From Lachnoclostridium sp. UBA2905 (lineage in GTDB: Bacteria > Bacillota > Clostridia > Lachnospirales > Lachnospiraceae), in the NCBI GenBank assembly GCA_002349525.1, contig DEDL01000033.1:44455-108454 (forward strand): a stretch of 64,000 bases of DNA, in the 5' to 3' direction. Both the position numbers and the translations under genes were made by a program. The notes under the pieces are model-generated. The model did no database searches. It was not told the DNA's origin and saw only the letters and a program-made list of their open reading frames with translations. Shown here in pieces: positions 17,987 through 28,030 of the stretch (within the stretch, counting starts at the first letter, position 1; each line of letters begins with the position of its first letter).

Positions 17987-20900
17987 ATGGCATTAAACTG
18001 GATTTTTGGCGGTTCAGGCTTTGGAAAATCCCATTACGTATACAATGAGATTATGCAAAGATCAGAAAATGAGCCGGACAAAACATATATTGTGATAGTT
18101 CCGGAACAGTTTACAATGCAGACTCAGAAGGATATGGTTATGCTTAGCAAAGCTAAGGGCATTATGAACATTGATGTCCTTAGCTTTGTTCGACTTGCAT
18201 ACAGAGTGCTTGAGGGAACTAATGCCCTTAAGGTGCCTGTGCTTGAGGATGAAGGAAAGGGCATGATAATAAGAAAAATCCTTAAGGAGCATGATGGAGA
18301 GTGGAAAACCTTTGGAAAAAACATTGGACGACTGGGCTTTGTAGAAGAAATCAAGTCAATTGTGACAGAATTTATTCAGTACCGCATAGATGAAGACGAG
18401 ATTAAGGTCATGAAAAATAATGTAAGTAAACATAGCATACTTGACAACAAATTAAGTGATCTGAACCTCGTATACAGATATTTCAAGGAGTATATGGAAG
18501 AACATTATATAGCATCGGAGGAGCTCCTGTCCATTCTTGCCGACTATGTGGCAGATTCCGGACTTTTGAAGGACTGTGTCATGTGTATAGATGGATTTAC
18601 AGGCTTTACACCGGTACAGTACGTTTTATTAAAAGAGCTTATGAAGGTATGTGGGGACATATATATAACTGTTACCATAGACAGAAATGAAAAAATAACT
18701 GATGAATTTGCTGTAGATGACCTTTTCTACATGAGTAAGGACTTTATAAGCAAGTGTAACAAAATAGCTAAACAGACAGGAACAGAGATTTCAGAGCCCG
18801 TGTGGACTGGAAGAGAGGATAATACCGGCTATCGCTTTGTTGAGGCTCCGGAAATTGGACTTCTTGAAAAAGAAATTTTCAGGAATAATAAAGCTGTGAA
18901 GCAGGAAAAAAATGAAGCTGTTAAGATATATGAAGCTATCAATCCATATGAGGAAGCAGGATATGTAGTCTGGAAGATAAGAAATCTGGTTAAAAATAAT
19001 GGCTTAAGATACAGAGACATTGCTATCATATCCGGAGATACAGCTCTTTATCAGAGAATAATTGGCAAGGAGTTAGAGAAATGTCAGATACCTTATTTTG
19101 CAGATAATACAAGAAATGTACTTGATAACGTCTTTGTTAACATGCTTGTATCCCTTCTTAATGTTGTAAACAGGGACTTCGAATACAGAAGCGTTATGAG
19201 TCTTTTGAAGAATGGCTTTGTAAGGGATTTTATAGATATATGTGATGACTATACAGATGAGATAGACAATTATCTATATGCATCTGGTATGCGTGGTTTT
19301 TCTTCCTGGAAGAAGGAATGGAAGGATAATAAAAAAAGCAGAACCTGCAACCGCCTTGTAAATGAGGGAAGAGAAAAGGTTTTAGAGGTTTTTGGCGATG
19401 TAGTAACAAAGCTTAAAAAATCAGTAACAGTAGAAGATTACACAAAATCCCTGTATGAGTTTATAGTGGCATTTGAAATGAGGGATATTCTTGATAAGAT
19501 AGCAGAGGAATACGAGAACTCAGGAGATAAGGTACTTGGTAAGGAATATTCACAGATATACAGAATAGTTATAAATCTCTTTGACCAGATGGTGCTTCTT
19601 ATGGGAGATGAGAAGGTATCCATAAAAGAGTATGGCGACCTTTTGAAAACCGGCTTTAACGAGGCTTCTGTAGGCGTTATTCCACCAGGATCAGACTGTA
19701 TCATAATAGGTGATATTACAAGAACAAGACTTAAGGATATAAAGGTGCTTTTCTTTGTGGGAGTAAATGATACCATAGTTCCACAAATAGTAAAATCCGG
19801 TGGATTTCTTTCTGAACTTGAAAGGGAAATTCTGTATGACAATGATGCCAGGCTGGCGCCAACATTTAAGGAGAGGATATTTAACGAGAGATTTTATCTT
19901 TATCTGGCTCTTACAAAGCCATCTAAGGAGCTTAGCATATCCTACTGTCTTCACAATGATAATGGTGATGAGATGGAGCCTTCCTCTATTATCGGTGAGA
20001 TTAACAGACTATATAAAAATGGTTGCCTGATACTAAGAGACTATGCTTCCTGGTCAACAGAGTCATCTCTTGAAAATGATGGAGGAAGGACTCGAAGTAT
20101 AAATGGTCTTAGAAAATATGTGGCCGGAGTTCTTACTAAGGAAGAAGAAGAGAAGTGGCTGAAAATATATGGAGCAGTTTCAAATGATACTGACAGCAGA
20201 GCATATGACAGTGCATTTTTTGTGGCAGAGGATTCCCATATATCAAAGGACATTGCAAAGAAGCTTTATGGCAAGGATATAGAGGGAAGTGTAAGCCGCC
20301 TTGAAATGTATGCTGCCTGTTCATTTGCTCATTTTATGCGGTATGGATTAAAGCTTGAGGAAAGAGGGGCATTTGAGTTAAACATTCCTGATGTGGGTAT
20401 TATATTCCATCAGGTTATTGAAGAATTTTCCCTCCGCCTTAAGCACCTGCATCTTAGATGGAGAGATGTGGAAGAAGAGAATATTGGGGTGTGGACAGAG
20501 GAGATATGTGACAGAGTGTGCAGAGAATATGGCGATGGAATTGTAGATTCGGATGCACGCAATGGATATATGAAGGACAGAATAGTCAGAATAGCCAAAT
20601 CCGCTATTTCAAGACTTGCCTCCCATATGAAGGTGGGAATGTTTGAGGCAGAAAGCTACGAAGTCATGTTTTCTAATATAAGTGATGCGGACAGCCTTAA
20701 CCTTAATCTTGAAAATGGCAGTAAAATGAAGCTTAAAGGACGCATTGACAGACTGGATGTATGTGAAACAGATGACAAGGTATTTTATAAGATTATTGAC
20801 TACAAATCAGGAGATAAGAAGTTTGATCTGACAGGACTTTACTATGGACTTAATATGCAGCTTATAGTCTACCTTTCAGCAGGCGGGGATATAGAAAGAA

Positions 20901-21430
20901 AGAAGCATCCGGATAAGCTTGTTATTCCTGCAGGGGCATTTTATTTTCATGTGGATGATCCTGTTGTTGATAATTCCAATAATAACGCAGGGGCTCTGGC
21001 GAAAAAATTCAGGATGCAGGGACCTGTAAATATGGACTACCAGATACCAAGATATATTGATACCAGTCTGGGGGATATTGGTGAAGATGTTCCAATGAAT
21101 GGCATGGTAAGTTCAGATGTCATCAATGTTAAGGTTACAAAAACCTGTGATTTTGATGTTCATTCTGAGGTGCTTGACAATGAAAAATTTGGCTACATGA
21201 TTAATCATGCCTATGAAAAGATGAATTCATTTGGCAATGCCATAGTTGAGGGCGATGTGGCAGCCGCACCATACAAATTAAATGGTGAAGAGTCCTGCAA
21301 ATACTGCCCTTATCACAGTATTTGCGGCTTTGATGTAAGGCTTAATGGTTATAATTACAGAAAATTAGCTGATAAAAGTGATGAACAGATATGGGAGGAG
21401 TGGAGACAAAAGTATGGAAAAGAAGATTGA
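17987..21430 (+). CDS. addB: AddB, helicase-nuclease subunit B
   Basis: A subunit of the AddAB enzyme that resects double-strand breaks for RecA loading and recognises Chi. 1147 residues. The N-terminus has a P-loop (FGGSGFGKSHYVY). The C-terminal nuclease shows KIIDYKSGDKK, and an iron-sulfur staple is expected from the Cys in YAACSFAHF (about residue 776) plus CKYCPYHSIC near the C-terminus (C-x2-C-x5-C). It overlaps addA by 17 bases. Length and motifs are normal for Firmicutes AddB. Confidence 0.95.
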   Translation: MALNWIFGGSGFGKSHYVYNEIMQRSENEPDKTYIVIVPEQFTMQTQKDMVMLSKAKGIMNIDVLSFVRLAYRVLEGTNALKVPVLEDEGKGMIIRKILKEHDGEWKTFGKNIGRLGFVEEIKSIVTEFIQYRIDEDEIKVMKNNVSKHSILDNKLSDLNLVYRYFKEYMEEHYIASEELLSILADYVADSGLLKDCVMCIDGFTGFTPVQYVLLKELMKVCGDIYITVTIDRNEKITDEFAVDDLFYMSKDFISKCNKIAKQTGTEISEPVWTGREDNTGYRFVEAPEIGLLEKEIFRNNKAVKQEKNEAVKIYEAINPYEEAGYVVWKIRNLVKNNGLRYRDIAIISGDTALYQRIIGKELEKCQIPYFADNTRNVLDNVFVNMLVSLLNVVNRDFEYRSVMSLLKNGFVRDFIDICDDYTDEIDNYLYASGMRGFSSWKKEWKDNKKSRTCNRLVNEGREKVLEVFGDVVTKLKKSVTVEDYTKSLYEFIVAFEMRDILDKIAEEYENSGDKVLGKEYSQIYRIVINLFDQMVLLMGDEKVSIKEYGDLLKTGFNEASVGVIPPGSDCIIIGDITRTRLKDIKVLFFVGVNDTIVPQIVKSGGFLSELEREILYDNDARLAPTFKERIFNERFYLYLALTKPSKELSISYCLHNDNGDEMEPSSIIGEINRLYKNGCLILRDYASWSTESSLENDGGRTRSINGLRKYVAGVLTKEEEEKWLKIYGAVSNDTDSRAYDSAFFVAEDSHISKDIAKKLYGKDIEGSVSRLEMYAACSFAHFMRYGLKLEERGAFELNIPDVGIIFHQVIEEFSLRLKHLHLRWRDVEEENIGVWTEEICDRVCREYGDGIVDSDARNGYMKDRIVRIAKSAISRLASHMKVGMFEAESYEVMFSNISDADSLNLNLENGSKMKLKGRIDRLDVCETDDKVFYKIIDYKSGDKKFDLTGLYYGLNMQLIVYLSAGGDIERKKHPDKLVIPAGAFYFHVDDPVVDNSNNNAGALAKKFRMQGPVNMDYQIPRYIDTSLGDIGEDVPMNGMVSSDVINVKVTKTCDFDVHSEVLDNEKFGYMINHAYEKMNSFGNAIVEGDVAAAPYKLNGEESCKYCPYHSICGFDVRLNGYNYRKLADKSDEQIWEEWRQKYGKED

Positions 21431-24400
21431 ATTTCTGCCTGAGCAGAAAAAGGCAATTGACCTGCGTGGTAAGAATATTCTTGTGTCCGCTTCTGCAGGA
21501 GCCGGAAAAACGGCGGTTCTTACTGAAAGAATAGTTTCGATTTTGTCGGATACAGCTAAAAGTATTGATATTGATAATCTGGTTGTTGTTACCTTTACAA
21601 GGGCGGCAGCAGCACAGATGCGCACAAGAATAGAGGGAAAGCTTAAGGAAAAGATTGCTGATTGTGAAAATGAGCAGTTAAAAAAGCATCTTAAAAAGCA
21701 GATAACCATGCTTCCACATGCTAACATAACTACAATTGACAGCTTTTGTATGAACATTCTCCGTAATTATTTTTACATGATAAATCTGGATCCATCATTT
21801 AAAATGATGGAGGAAAATGATAATAAGCTTATGATGAAGGATGTTCTGCATGAGCTTCTGTGCGAGAAATATGAAGAGAAGACACCACAGTTTATCGACC
21901 TTGTGGAGAGAATTGCACCGGGAAAAACAGACATGCCCCTTGTAAATACAATATTCAGACTGTACCGCTTTGCAATAAGCCATGCCTGGCCAACGGAGTG
22001 GCTTGATGACTGCAGAAAAATATATAATGTCACAGAAAAAGAGGATATTGACAAACTCTCCATAATAAAGGATTCCGGAGTGCTTCTCAGTGCGAAAACC
22101 ATAATTAGCCAGGAAATATGCCGTATGGAAAAAGCAGTACTGCTTGTGTCTCCAATGGCTGGAGAAAAGCAGACTCCGGAAATGGATGCTTATACTGTTT
22201 TTCTGTCCAATGAATATGAGGCTTTGAAACAGTTGATGGACTGCCAGACATATTCTCAATATAAGAAGGCTTTGAATAAACTGACATTTGAAAGATTCCC
22301 TTCAAAAAAGGTCATTAATGATGAGCTTTTTAGAAAAGAAGAAGCCAAAAAAATAAGGGAAACTACAAAGAAGAATATAAAAAAGCTTATTACAGATTAT
22401 TTTAGCTTTGAAACAGAGGAAATTGCTGTGGAATTTGAAATACTTAAACCGGCTATAAATGAGCTGATAGATATAACACAGGAATTTGCCAGAAGATTTG
22501 ATGAAAAGAAGCGCGAAGAAAATGTTATAGATTTTAATGATGTGGAACATTTTGCACTGGATATTCTGTATGAGACTGATGAAAATGGCAATCATATACC
22601 ATCCCATGCTGCAAGGGAACTTATGGACAAATATGAGTATATTCTTATAGATGAATATCAGGACAGTAATGATGTTCAGGAGGCTATACTTACAGCATTT
22701 TCAAAAGAGCAAAAGGGTATTAAAAATATGTTCATGGTTGGTGATGTCAAGCAGAGTATATATCAGTTTAGACTTGCAAAGCCTGAGATATTTGAAGCTA
22801 AAAGAATGTCCTATTCGGAAAATGAGCAGGAAAGTGAAGATGTAAGAATAGTTCTTGGACGTAATTTCAGAAGCAGCCGGACAATACTTGAAGGCGTTAA
22901 TTATCTTTTTAAGAACATAATGAAATCTGAAATTGGCGGAGTTGAGTATGATGAGAGTCACTGCTTTAAATTTGGTGATGATAAACCGGTTACAGATGAA
23001 ACTGCGGATCCAATAGAAGTAATATATGTTACCACCGGTGACAATGATATTACTACAGATAGTGACCTTAGTGATTACAGTAAGCGTGAGCTTGAAGCTA
23101 TGGCTGTTGCAAAGCGGATAAAAGCACTTACTGATCCTGAGACCGGCTATAAAATATTTGATAAGGATATAAATGATTATAGAATTGTCTCATATAGTGA
23201 CATTGTCATTCTTATGCGTAGTATGAAGGGCTGGGCAGAGGAATTTGTAGAGGTTCTTAATAAAAAGGGAATACCTGCAACAGCTGAAGAGAAAAAAGGA
23301 TATTTTTCAGCATATGAGATACAGATTGTCCTTTCATTTTTAAAAATTATTGATAACCCAAGGCAGGACATACCACTTATAGCCGTTATGAAATCCTTAT
23401 TTGGAGGCTTTACAGAGGAAGAACTTTCAATTATAAGGTTAGCAGGTGAGGGAGATATGTATTCGGCCCTTGTGGAGTATGCAAATAGAAAAAGTGATGA
23501 TACACCAACCAAAGTTAAGGCTGTAGAATTTCTTGATATGCTTGGCGGGTTCAGAAGAAAGGCACCATATTATAAGGTTTACGAAATAATTGGCCAGATA
23601 CTTGAAAGCAAAGATTTTTATCTCAACATGGAGGCTATGCCCGGAGGAGACAGAAGAGGCGGCAATTTAAGGATGCTTACTAAAAAAGCCATTGAATACG
23701 AAAAATCTGAGAAGAAGTCCATATTTGAATTTTTAAGCTCTATAAGTGAGATGATAGATTCAGATATAGATTTTGGAGAAGCAGGTATGGAGGCGTCGCC
23801 TGAGGGTAATGTCAGAATTATGAGTATTCACAAAAGTAAGGGTCTTGAATTTCCGGTGGTAATAGCAGCAGGAATGGGCAAGTGCTTTAACCTTACAGAT
23901 ACAAAAAATGTTGTTGATATTCATCCAGAGCTTGGAATCGGAGCTGACATAATAGACTATAATACAAGAGTTAAGAAAAAGACCTTTATTAAGAAGACCG
24001 TAGATTACAAAATAAGAGACGATATATTTGGAGAGGAACTCCGTGTTTTATATGTTGCCATGACACGTCCGCAAAATAAACTTATAATTACAGGTTACAT
24101 TAAGAATGCGGAAAAGTATCTTGAAGACAGTGGAGAAAAAGGTTTTGACTATAATGATATGAAATCCCCAAGAGCCTCATATCTTTCCTGGATAACACCA
24201 TTTGTTATTTTAAATCCTACACTTTTTTATGTGGAAATTATAAGTGCAGACGGAATAATAGTGAATGAAAGTCTTGAAGATGTGAAAAATGAGGAGAAGA
24301 AGCTTAATTTGTCTTCCATGTTAAAGGAGTCTGATTTTTCGGAGATACAGGGTATTATTGAAGAAAACAGGGAATACCATTATCCATATATGGAGGAAAC

Positions 24401-25076
24401 TGCATTCCCGATTAAGGTTTCAGTATCTGACATAAAGCATAAGAATGCTATGGAAGAAGACGAAGAGGCCACAAAGGCAGCATGGGTACAGACAGAAAAA
24501 CCTGAGTACATCCCTTCATTTGTAAAGGGAGAAGAAGAGGAGGAAAAGGTAATAGGAGCGGCAAGAGGAACTATATACCATGGACTTATGGAGCATATAG
24601 ATTTGTCCCTGAAGCCACAAAAAGAGACGATCACATCATTTATAGAGGAACTTATGAGAAAGGGTGTCCTTCCTGAAAATACCATATCGGATCGTATTAT
24701 TAATACCTACAAAATACGACAGTTTCTTATAAGTAAGGTTGCAGCGCGTATGCAGGCAGCAGAAGGCAAAGGAAAATTATACAGAGAGCAGCCCTTTGTA
24801 ATGGGCCTTCCGGCAAGTATGATATATCCTGAAACAAACAGTGAGGAAACTATAATTGTACAGGGTATTATTGATGTATTTTTTGAAGAAGAGGATGGTA
24901 TGGTCCTGCTTGATTATAAGACAGACAGGCTGAATGAGGGTGAGGAAGAAACACTCATAAACAGATACAGGTCCCAGATGGAATGTTATAAAATGGCGAT
25001 AGAAAAAACCTCTTCAAAAAAGGTTAAGGAGATTATACTCTATTCATTTTCACTGGATAAGGAAATTTTATTATGA
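21414..25076 (+). CDS. addA: AddA, helicase-nuclease subunit A
   Basis: The UvrD-like 3'-5' helicase and nuclease subunit of AddAB. Walker A ASAGAGKT is at residues 26-33, followed by VTFTRAAAAQM, LIDEYQDSND (motif II), GDVKQSIYQFR, MSIHKSKGLEFPVV, LRVLYVAMTRPQ and a C-terminal RecB-type nuclease with LLDYKTDR (about residue 1167). I start it at 21414 (MEKKIEF), with GGAG 8 bases upstream, inside the end of addB; the longer open frame lacks a ribosome site. 1220 residues, normal length. Confidence 0.95.
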   Translation: MEKKIEFLPEQKKAIDLRGKNILVSASAGAGKTAVLTERIVSILSDTAKSIDIDNLVVVTFTRAAAAQMRTRIEGKLKEKIADCENEQLKKHLKKQITMLPHANITTIDSFCMNILRNYFYMINLDPSFKMMEENDNKLMMKDVLHELLCEKYEEKTPQFIDLVERIAPGKTDMPLVNTIFRLYRFAISHAWPTEWLDDCRKIYNVTEKEDIDKLSIIKDSGVLLSAKTIISQEICRMEKAVLLVSPMAGEKQTPEMDAYTVFLSNEYEALKQLMDCQTYSQYKKALNKLTFERFPSKKVINDELFRKEEAKKIRETTKKNIKKLITDYFSFETEEIAVEFEILKPAINELIDITQEFARRFDEKKREENVIDFNDVEHFALDILYETDENGNHIPSHAARELMDKYEYILIDEYQDSNDVQEAILTAFSKEQKGIKNMFMVGDVKQSIYQFRLAKPEIFEAKRMSYSENEQESEDVRIVLGRNFRSSRTILEGVNYLFKNIMKSEIGGVEYDESHCFKFGDDKPVTDETADPIEVIYVTTGDNDITTDSDLSDYSKRELEAMAVAKRIKALTDPETGYKIFDKDINDYRIVSYSDIVILMRSMKGWAEEFVEVLNKKGIPATAEEKKGYFSAYEIQIVLSFLKIIDNPRQDIPLIAVMKSLFGGFTEEELSIIRLAGEGDMYSALVEYANRKSDDTPTKVKAVEFLDMLGGFRRKAPYYKVYEIIGQILESKDFYLNMEAMPGGDRRGGNLRMLTKKAIEYEKSEKKSIFEFLSSISEMIDSDIDFGEAGMEASPEGNVRIMSIHKSKGLEFPVVIAAGMGKCFNLTDTKNVVDIHPELGIGADIIDYNTRVKKKTFIKKTVDYKIRDDIFGEELRVLYVAMTRPQNKLIITGYIKNAEKYLEDSGEKGFDYNDMKSPRASYLSWITPFVILNPTLFYVEIISADGIIVNESLEDVKNEEKKLNLSSMLKESDFSEIQGIIEENREYHYPYMEETAFPIKVSVSDIKHKNAMEEDEEATKAAWVQTEKPEYIPSFVKGEEEEEKVIGAARGTIYHGLMEHIDLSLKPQKETITSFIEELMRKGVLPENTISDRIINTYKIRQFLISKVAARMQAAEGKGKLYREQPFVMGLPASMIYPETNSEETIIVQGIIDVFFEEEDGMVLLDYKTDRLNEGEEETLINRYRSQMECYKMAIEKTSSKKVKEIILYSFSLDKEILL

Positions 25077-25816
25077 ACGATGAAGAAATGATATTAAAAA
25101 GGCTCAAAGAACTATATAACAGGGCCTATAACAAAGGCTATTATACCTATAGTACATTTCTGGGACTTAATGGCCAGTCAGTTTTGGCTTCCTTTGCCAG
25201 TGCCAATATGGTGACGCTCTTTGGTGGAACCGGTGGTACTGAAAGGGTGGTGGCAGCCTTTGGTGACAAAGAAATGTATGGTTATGAGCCCGTTTTTCCA
25301 ATTAAGTGTATCAAGATAAGCCCAAAGGGGCCTAAGTTTGCGGAGAATCTATCACACAGGGATTTTCTTGGCAGCATATTAAGTCTTGGCATTGAAAGGG
25401 AACAGGTTGGTGACATAATAATCAAAGATGGTGGTGCCCATGTATTTGTGCTGGATAATATGGCGGCATATATTACAGATAATCTTGATAGGATCAGGCA
25501 TACGCCGGTACGCTGTGAACTGACAGAGGATATACCGGACATATATAGTGAAGCAAAGGAGCTTGTTGTACAGATTCCTTCTGAAAGGGTTGACGTACTT
25601 GTATCAAAGGTTTACCATCTTTCGCGAAATGATGTGACTTCACTTATAAAGGGCAAAAAAATATACATTGATGGTGTTTTATGTAACAAGGACGGAGCCA
25701 GAATTAAGAATGGAAATGTCATATCCGTAAGAGGATACGGGCGTATCTGGTATGGTGAAGTCATGCAGACAACTAAAAAAGGAAATCTCTGCGTTAAGGT
25801 AAGTGCAGCAGTATAA
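25073..25816 (+). CDS. S4-domain RNA-binding protein, YlmH-like
   Basis: A 247-residue protein with a C-terminal S4 domain (about 175-235: VDVLVSKVYHLSRNDVTSLI, KKIYIDGVLCNKDGARIKNG) and an N-terminal region containing LGLNGQSVLASFASANMVT and VGDIIIKDGGAHVFV, as in YlmH. Members bind ribosomal RNA or stalled 50S subunits; in Bacillus the gene lies in the division cluster, here it follows addA by an ATGA overlap. The location is unusual for ylmH but the S4 call is firm. Confidence 0.85.
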   Translation: MNDEEMILKRLKELYNRAYNKGYYTYSTFLGLNGQSVLASFASANMVTLFGGTGGTERVVAAFGDKEMYGYEPVFPIKCIKISPKGPKFAENLSHRDFLGSILSLGIEREQVGDIIIKDGGAHVFVLDNMAAYITDNLDRIRHTPVRCELTEDIPDIYSEAKELVVQIPSERVDVLVSKVYHLSRNDVTSLIKGKKIYIDGVLCNKDGARIKNGNVISVRGYGRIWYGEVMQTTKKGNLCVKVSAAV

Positions 25817-25822
25817 TTACTG

Positions 25823-25851
25823 CTTGCATTTGTTAATGAAAAAGAGTATTC
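25823..25851 (+). promoter_or_regulatory. sigma-A promoter of pta
   Basis: TTGCAT (25823-25828), 17 bases, TATTCT (25846-25851), in the gap between the S4 gene and pta. Confidence 0.6.
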
Positions 25852-25885
25852 TAACATAAGAAAAGACAAAGGAAGGTGTAAGTGG

Positions 25886-26860
25886 ATGTTTGATAAATTA
25901 ATTCAGACTTTAAAAAATGCCCCTAAGACAATAGTATTTACAGAGGGTAATGATCCAAGAATTCTTGAGGCTTCAGCTAAGATTCTTCAGGATGATTTTC
26001 TTAAGCCAATTCTTGTTGGTAGCGAAGAAGAGATTTTAGGCGTTGCAAAGAAGAACGGATTTAACGTAGAAGGTGCTACAATCATTGATCCTGCCAACTA
26101 CGACAAAATGGACGAGATGATAGATACACTTTGTGAGCTCAGAAAGAAGAAGGGACTTACAAGGGAAGATGCAGCCAGGATGCTTTCACAGGCTAACTAC
26201 TTTGGTACAATGCTTGTTAAGATGGGATATGCAGATGCACTTCTTGGTGGAGCAACATATTCAACAGCAGATACAGTAAGACCTGCACTTCAGATCATTA
26301 AGACTAAGCCAGGTAACTCTATCGTATCTTCATGCTTTATTCTTTCAAGAGAAAAAGATGGCAATAATGAGCTCCTTGCAATGGGTGACTGTGCTATTAA
26401 CATCGACCCAACAGAAGATCAGTTAGTTGAGATAGCAGAAGAGACTATTAAGTGTGCTAAGATATTTGGTATGGATCCTAAGACAGCATTCCTTAGCTAT
26501 TCATCACTTGGTTCAGGTAAGGGTGAGGATGTTGATAAGGTACGTAATGCATGTGCTAAGGCAAAAGAGAAAATGCCTGAAGAAGCAATTGACGGAGAGC
26601 TTCAGTTTGATGCTGCAGTTTCACCAGAGGTTGCACGTACAAAGTGTCCGGATTCACCAGTTGCAGGATATGCTAATACATTCATTTTCCCTGATATCAA
26701 TGCAGGTAATATTGGATACAAGATTGCACAGAGACTTGGTGGATTTGATGCATATGGTCCGGTTCTTCTTGGACTTAATGCTCCTATCAATGACCTTTCA
26801 AGAGGATGTAATGCTGAAGAAGTTTACAGTATGGCAATAATTACAGCTGCTCTTGCATAA
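25886..26860 (+). CDS. pta: phosphate acetyltransferase
   Basis: Interconverts acetyl-CoA and acetyl phosphate, the first step of acetate formation with ATP gain. 324 residues, the short single-domain Pta. Typical motifs are VFTEGNDPRILEAS near the N-terminus, ANYFGTMLVKMGYADALLGGATYSTADTVRPALQ in the middle (residues about 110-140), and SYSSLGSGKGEDVDKV plus GELQFDAAV later. ackA is not adjacent. AAGGTG sits 8 bases before the ATG. Codon use is strongly biased, as expected of a highly expressed gene. Confidence 0.95.
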   Translation: MFDKLIQTLKNAPKTIVFTEGNDPRILEASAKILQDDFLKPILVGSEEEILGVAKKNGFNVEGATIIDPANYDKMDEMIDTLCELRKKKGLTREDAARMLSQANYFGTMLVKMGYADALLGGATYSTADTVRPALQIIKTKPGNSIVSSCFILSREKDGNNELLAMGDCAINIDPTEDQLVEIAEETIKCAKIFGMDPKTAFLSYSSLGSGKGEDVDKVRNACAKAKEKMPEEAIDGELQFDAAVSPEVARTKCPDSPVAGYANTFIFPDINAGNIGYKIAQRLGGFDAYGPVLLGLNAPINDLSRGCNAEEVYSMAIITAALA

Positions 26861-26890
26861 TAACAGGCAGTCTGTTTGACAGATTAATTT

Positions 26891-26931
26891 AATGCAGCCC
26901 TGCCAGGTGAGGTACGGGCTGCATTTTTTTG
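26891..26931 (+). terminator. intrinsic terminator
   Basis: AATGCAGCCC (26891-26900) pairs with GGGCTGCATT (26916-26925), followed by a run of T. It ends pta, about 12 bases before the next start codon. Confidence 0.9.
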
Positions 26932-26942
26932 GGGTATAGAGA

Positions 26943-27833
26943 ATGAAAAAAGATAAGTTGAAAATTGAAAAACAGATATTAAGATTATCCTTTATTGGAA
27001 GTATTTTATTTGTCATTGCAGAGGGCATTATGGCCTGGATAACCCACTCCCATTCCCTCTTAACAGATTGTCTGTTTGATGCAGCTGATCTTGTTATGAT
27101 AGGACCATTTCTTGTGCTGATTCCACTTTTATATAAACCGGTTACGGAAAAGCATCCCTATGGATATTCCCAGGTGGAATCGCTGTTTTTGTTAGTTAAA
27201 TACAGTGTGCTGTTTGCACTTACATGCAATCTTCTTGTGGAGAATGTTAAGCTTTTGCTTGGCGGTGGACACGATGTGGATGCGGGAAGCATTGCAATAT
27301 TTGAACTCCTGGTATGTTTTGGATGCGCTGCTATGTACATTACACTGGAGCATTACAGCAAAAAATACGAATCAGACACTATTAAGGCTGAGCTTTATAT
27401 GTGGCGCTTAGATATAGTAAGCAGTATGGGTGTTGCAATTGCATTTGCCCTGCAGACAATGTTAGTACACACAAGACTTAATTTTCTGGTGTCTTACATA
27501 GATCCGGCTGTTGCAGTTGTAATGGCCTTATTTTTAATAAAGGAACCTGTGCAGGTTATATTCCAGAGTATAAGAAATCTTGTTCTATTTGCTCCGGAAA
27601 AGGAAGTGTTTGAGCAGATACATGGAATAGTTGATAAGCACATGAAGGATTATCCTTATGAGGTTACATTTTTAGATGTTATCCAGACAGGCCGTAAGCT
27701 CTGGGTAGAAGTGTATATCGGCAATCAGACGGATGTCATACATATCAGTATACTGCATCGTGTAAGAGATGAGATAAGGCAGGAGCTTAAACATAAATAT
27801 GATCAGGTGTATATTGAGATAATACCCGACTAA
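26943..27833 (+). CDS. cation diffusion facilitator family transporter
   Basis: A metal/proton antiporter-like membrane protein (296 residues). Six hydrophobic segments are visible, with LTDCLFDAADL in TM2 (D-x3-D metal site), KHPYGYSQVESLF after it, and a cytoplasmic C-terminal domain (from about 210). In TM5 the usual H/D-x3-D metal pair reads MWRLDIVSS, so one ligand position is Met; cargo or activity may differ from standard zinc exporters. It follows a terminator with only a weak ribosome site (GGGG). Its last codons form the first unit of the tandem repeats downstream. Confidence 0.85.
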   Translation: MKKDKLKIEKQILRLSFIGSILFVIAEGIMAWITHSHSLLTDCLFDAADLVMIGPFLVLIPLLYKPVTEKHPYGYSQVESLFLLVKYSVLFALTCNLLVENVKLLLGGGHDVDAGSIAIFELLVCFGCAAMYITLEHYSKKYESDTIKAELYMWRLDIVSSMGVAIAFALQTMLVHTRLNFLVSYIDPAVAVVMALFLIKEPVQVIFQSIRNLVLFAPEKEVFEQIHGIVDKHMKDYPYEVTFLDVIQTGRKLWVEVYIGNQTDVIHISILHRVRDEIRQELKHKYDQVYIEIIPD

Positions 27834-28019
27834 TCAGATGAAAATATGAACAAGAATATTGAGACGATACCCGACTAATCAGATGAAAATTTGACCAGGA
27901 ATATTGAGACAATACCCAACTAATCAGATGAAAATTTGACCAGGAATATTGAGACAATATCTGATTAATCAGGTATTAATATGACCATATATATCGGGAT
28001 AATACCAGATAAATCAGGC
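27816..28019 (+). repeat. 45-bp tandem repeats, about 4.5 copies
   Basis: Units at 27816-27860, 27861-27905, 27906-27950 and 27951-27995, then a partial unit to 28019. The first includes the last six codons and stop of the CDF gene (GAGATAATACCCGACTAA), so each later unit repeats the gene end. Units 2 and 3 are nearly identical; units 4 and 5 diverge. The array ends at the ribosome site of the next gene. Confidence 0.9.
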
Positions 28020-28030
28020 GGAGGGTGGAT

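Noticed and set aside
27816..28019. 45-bp repeats considered as a CRISPR array
   Set aside because: The units are contiguous with no unique spacers and diverge along the array, so this is a simple tandem repeat.
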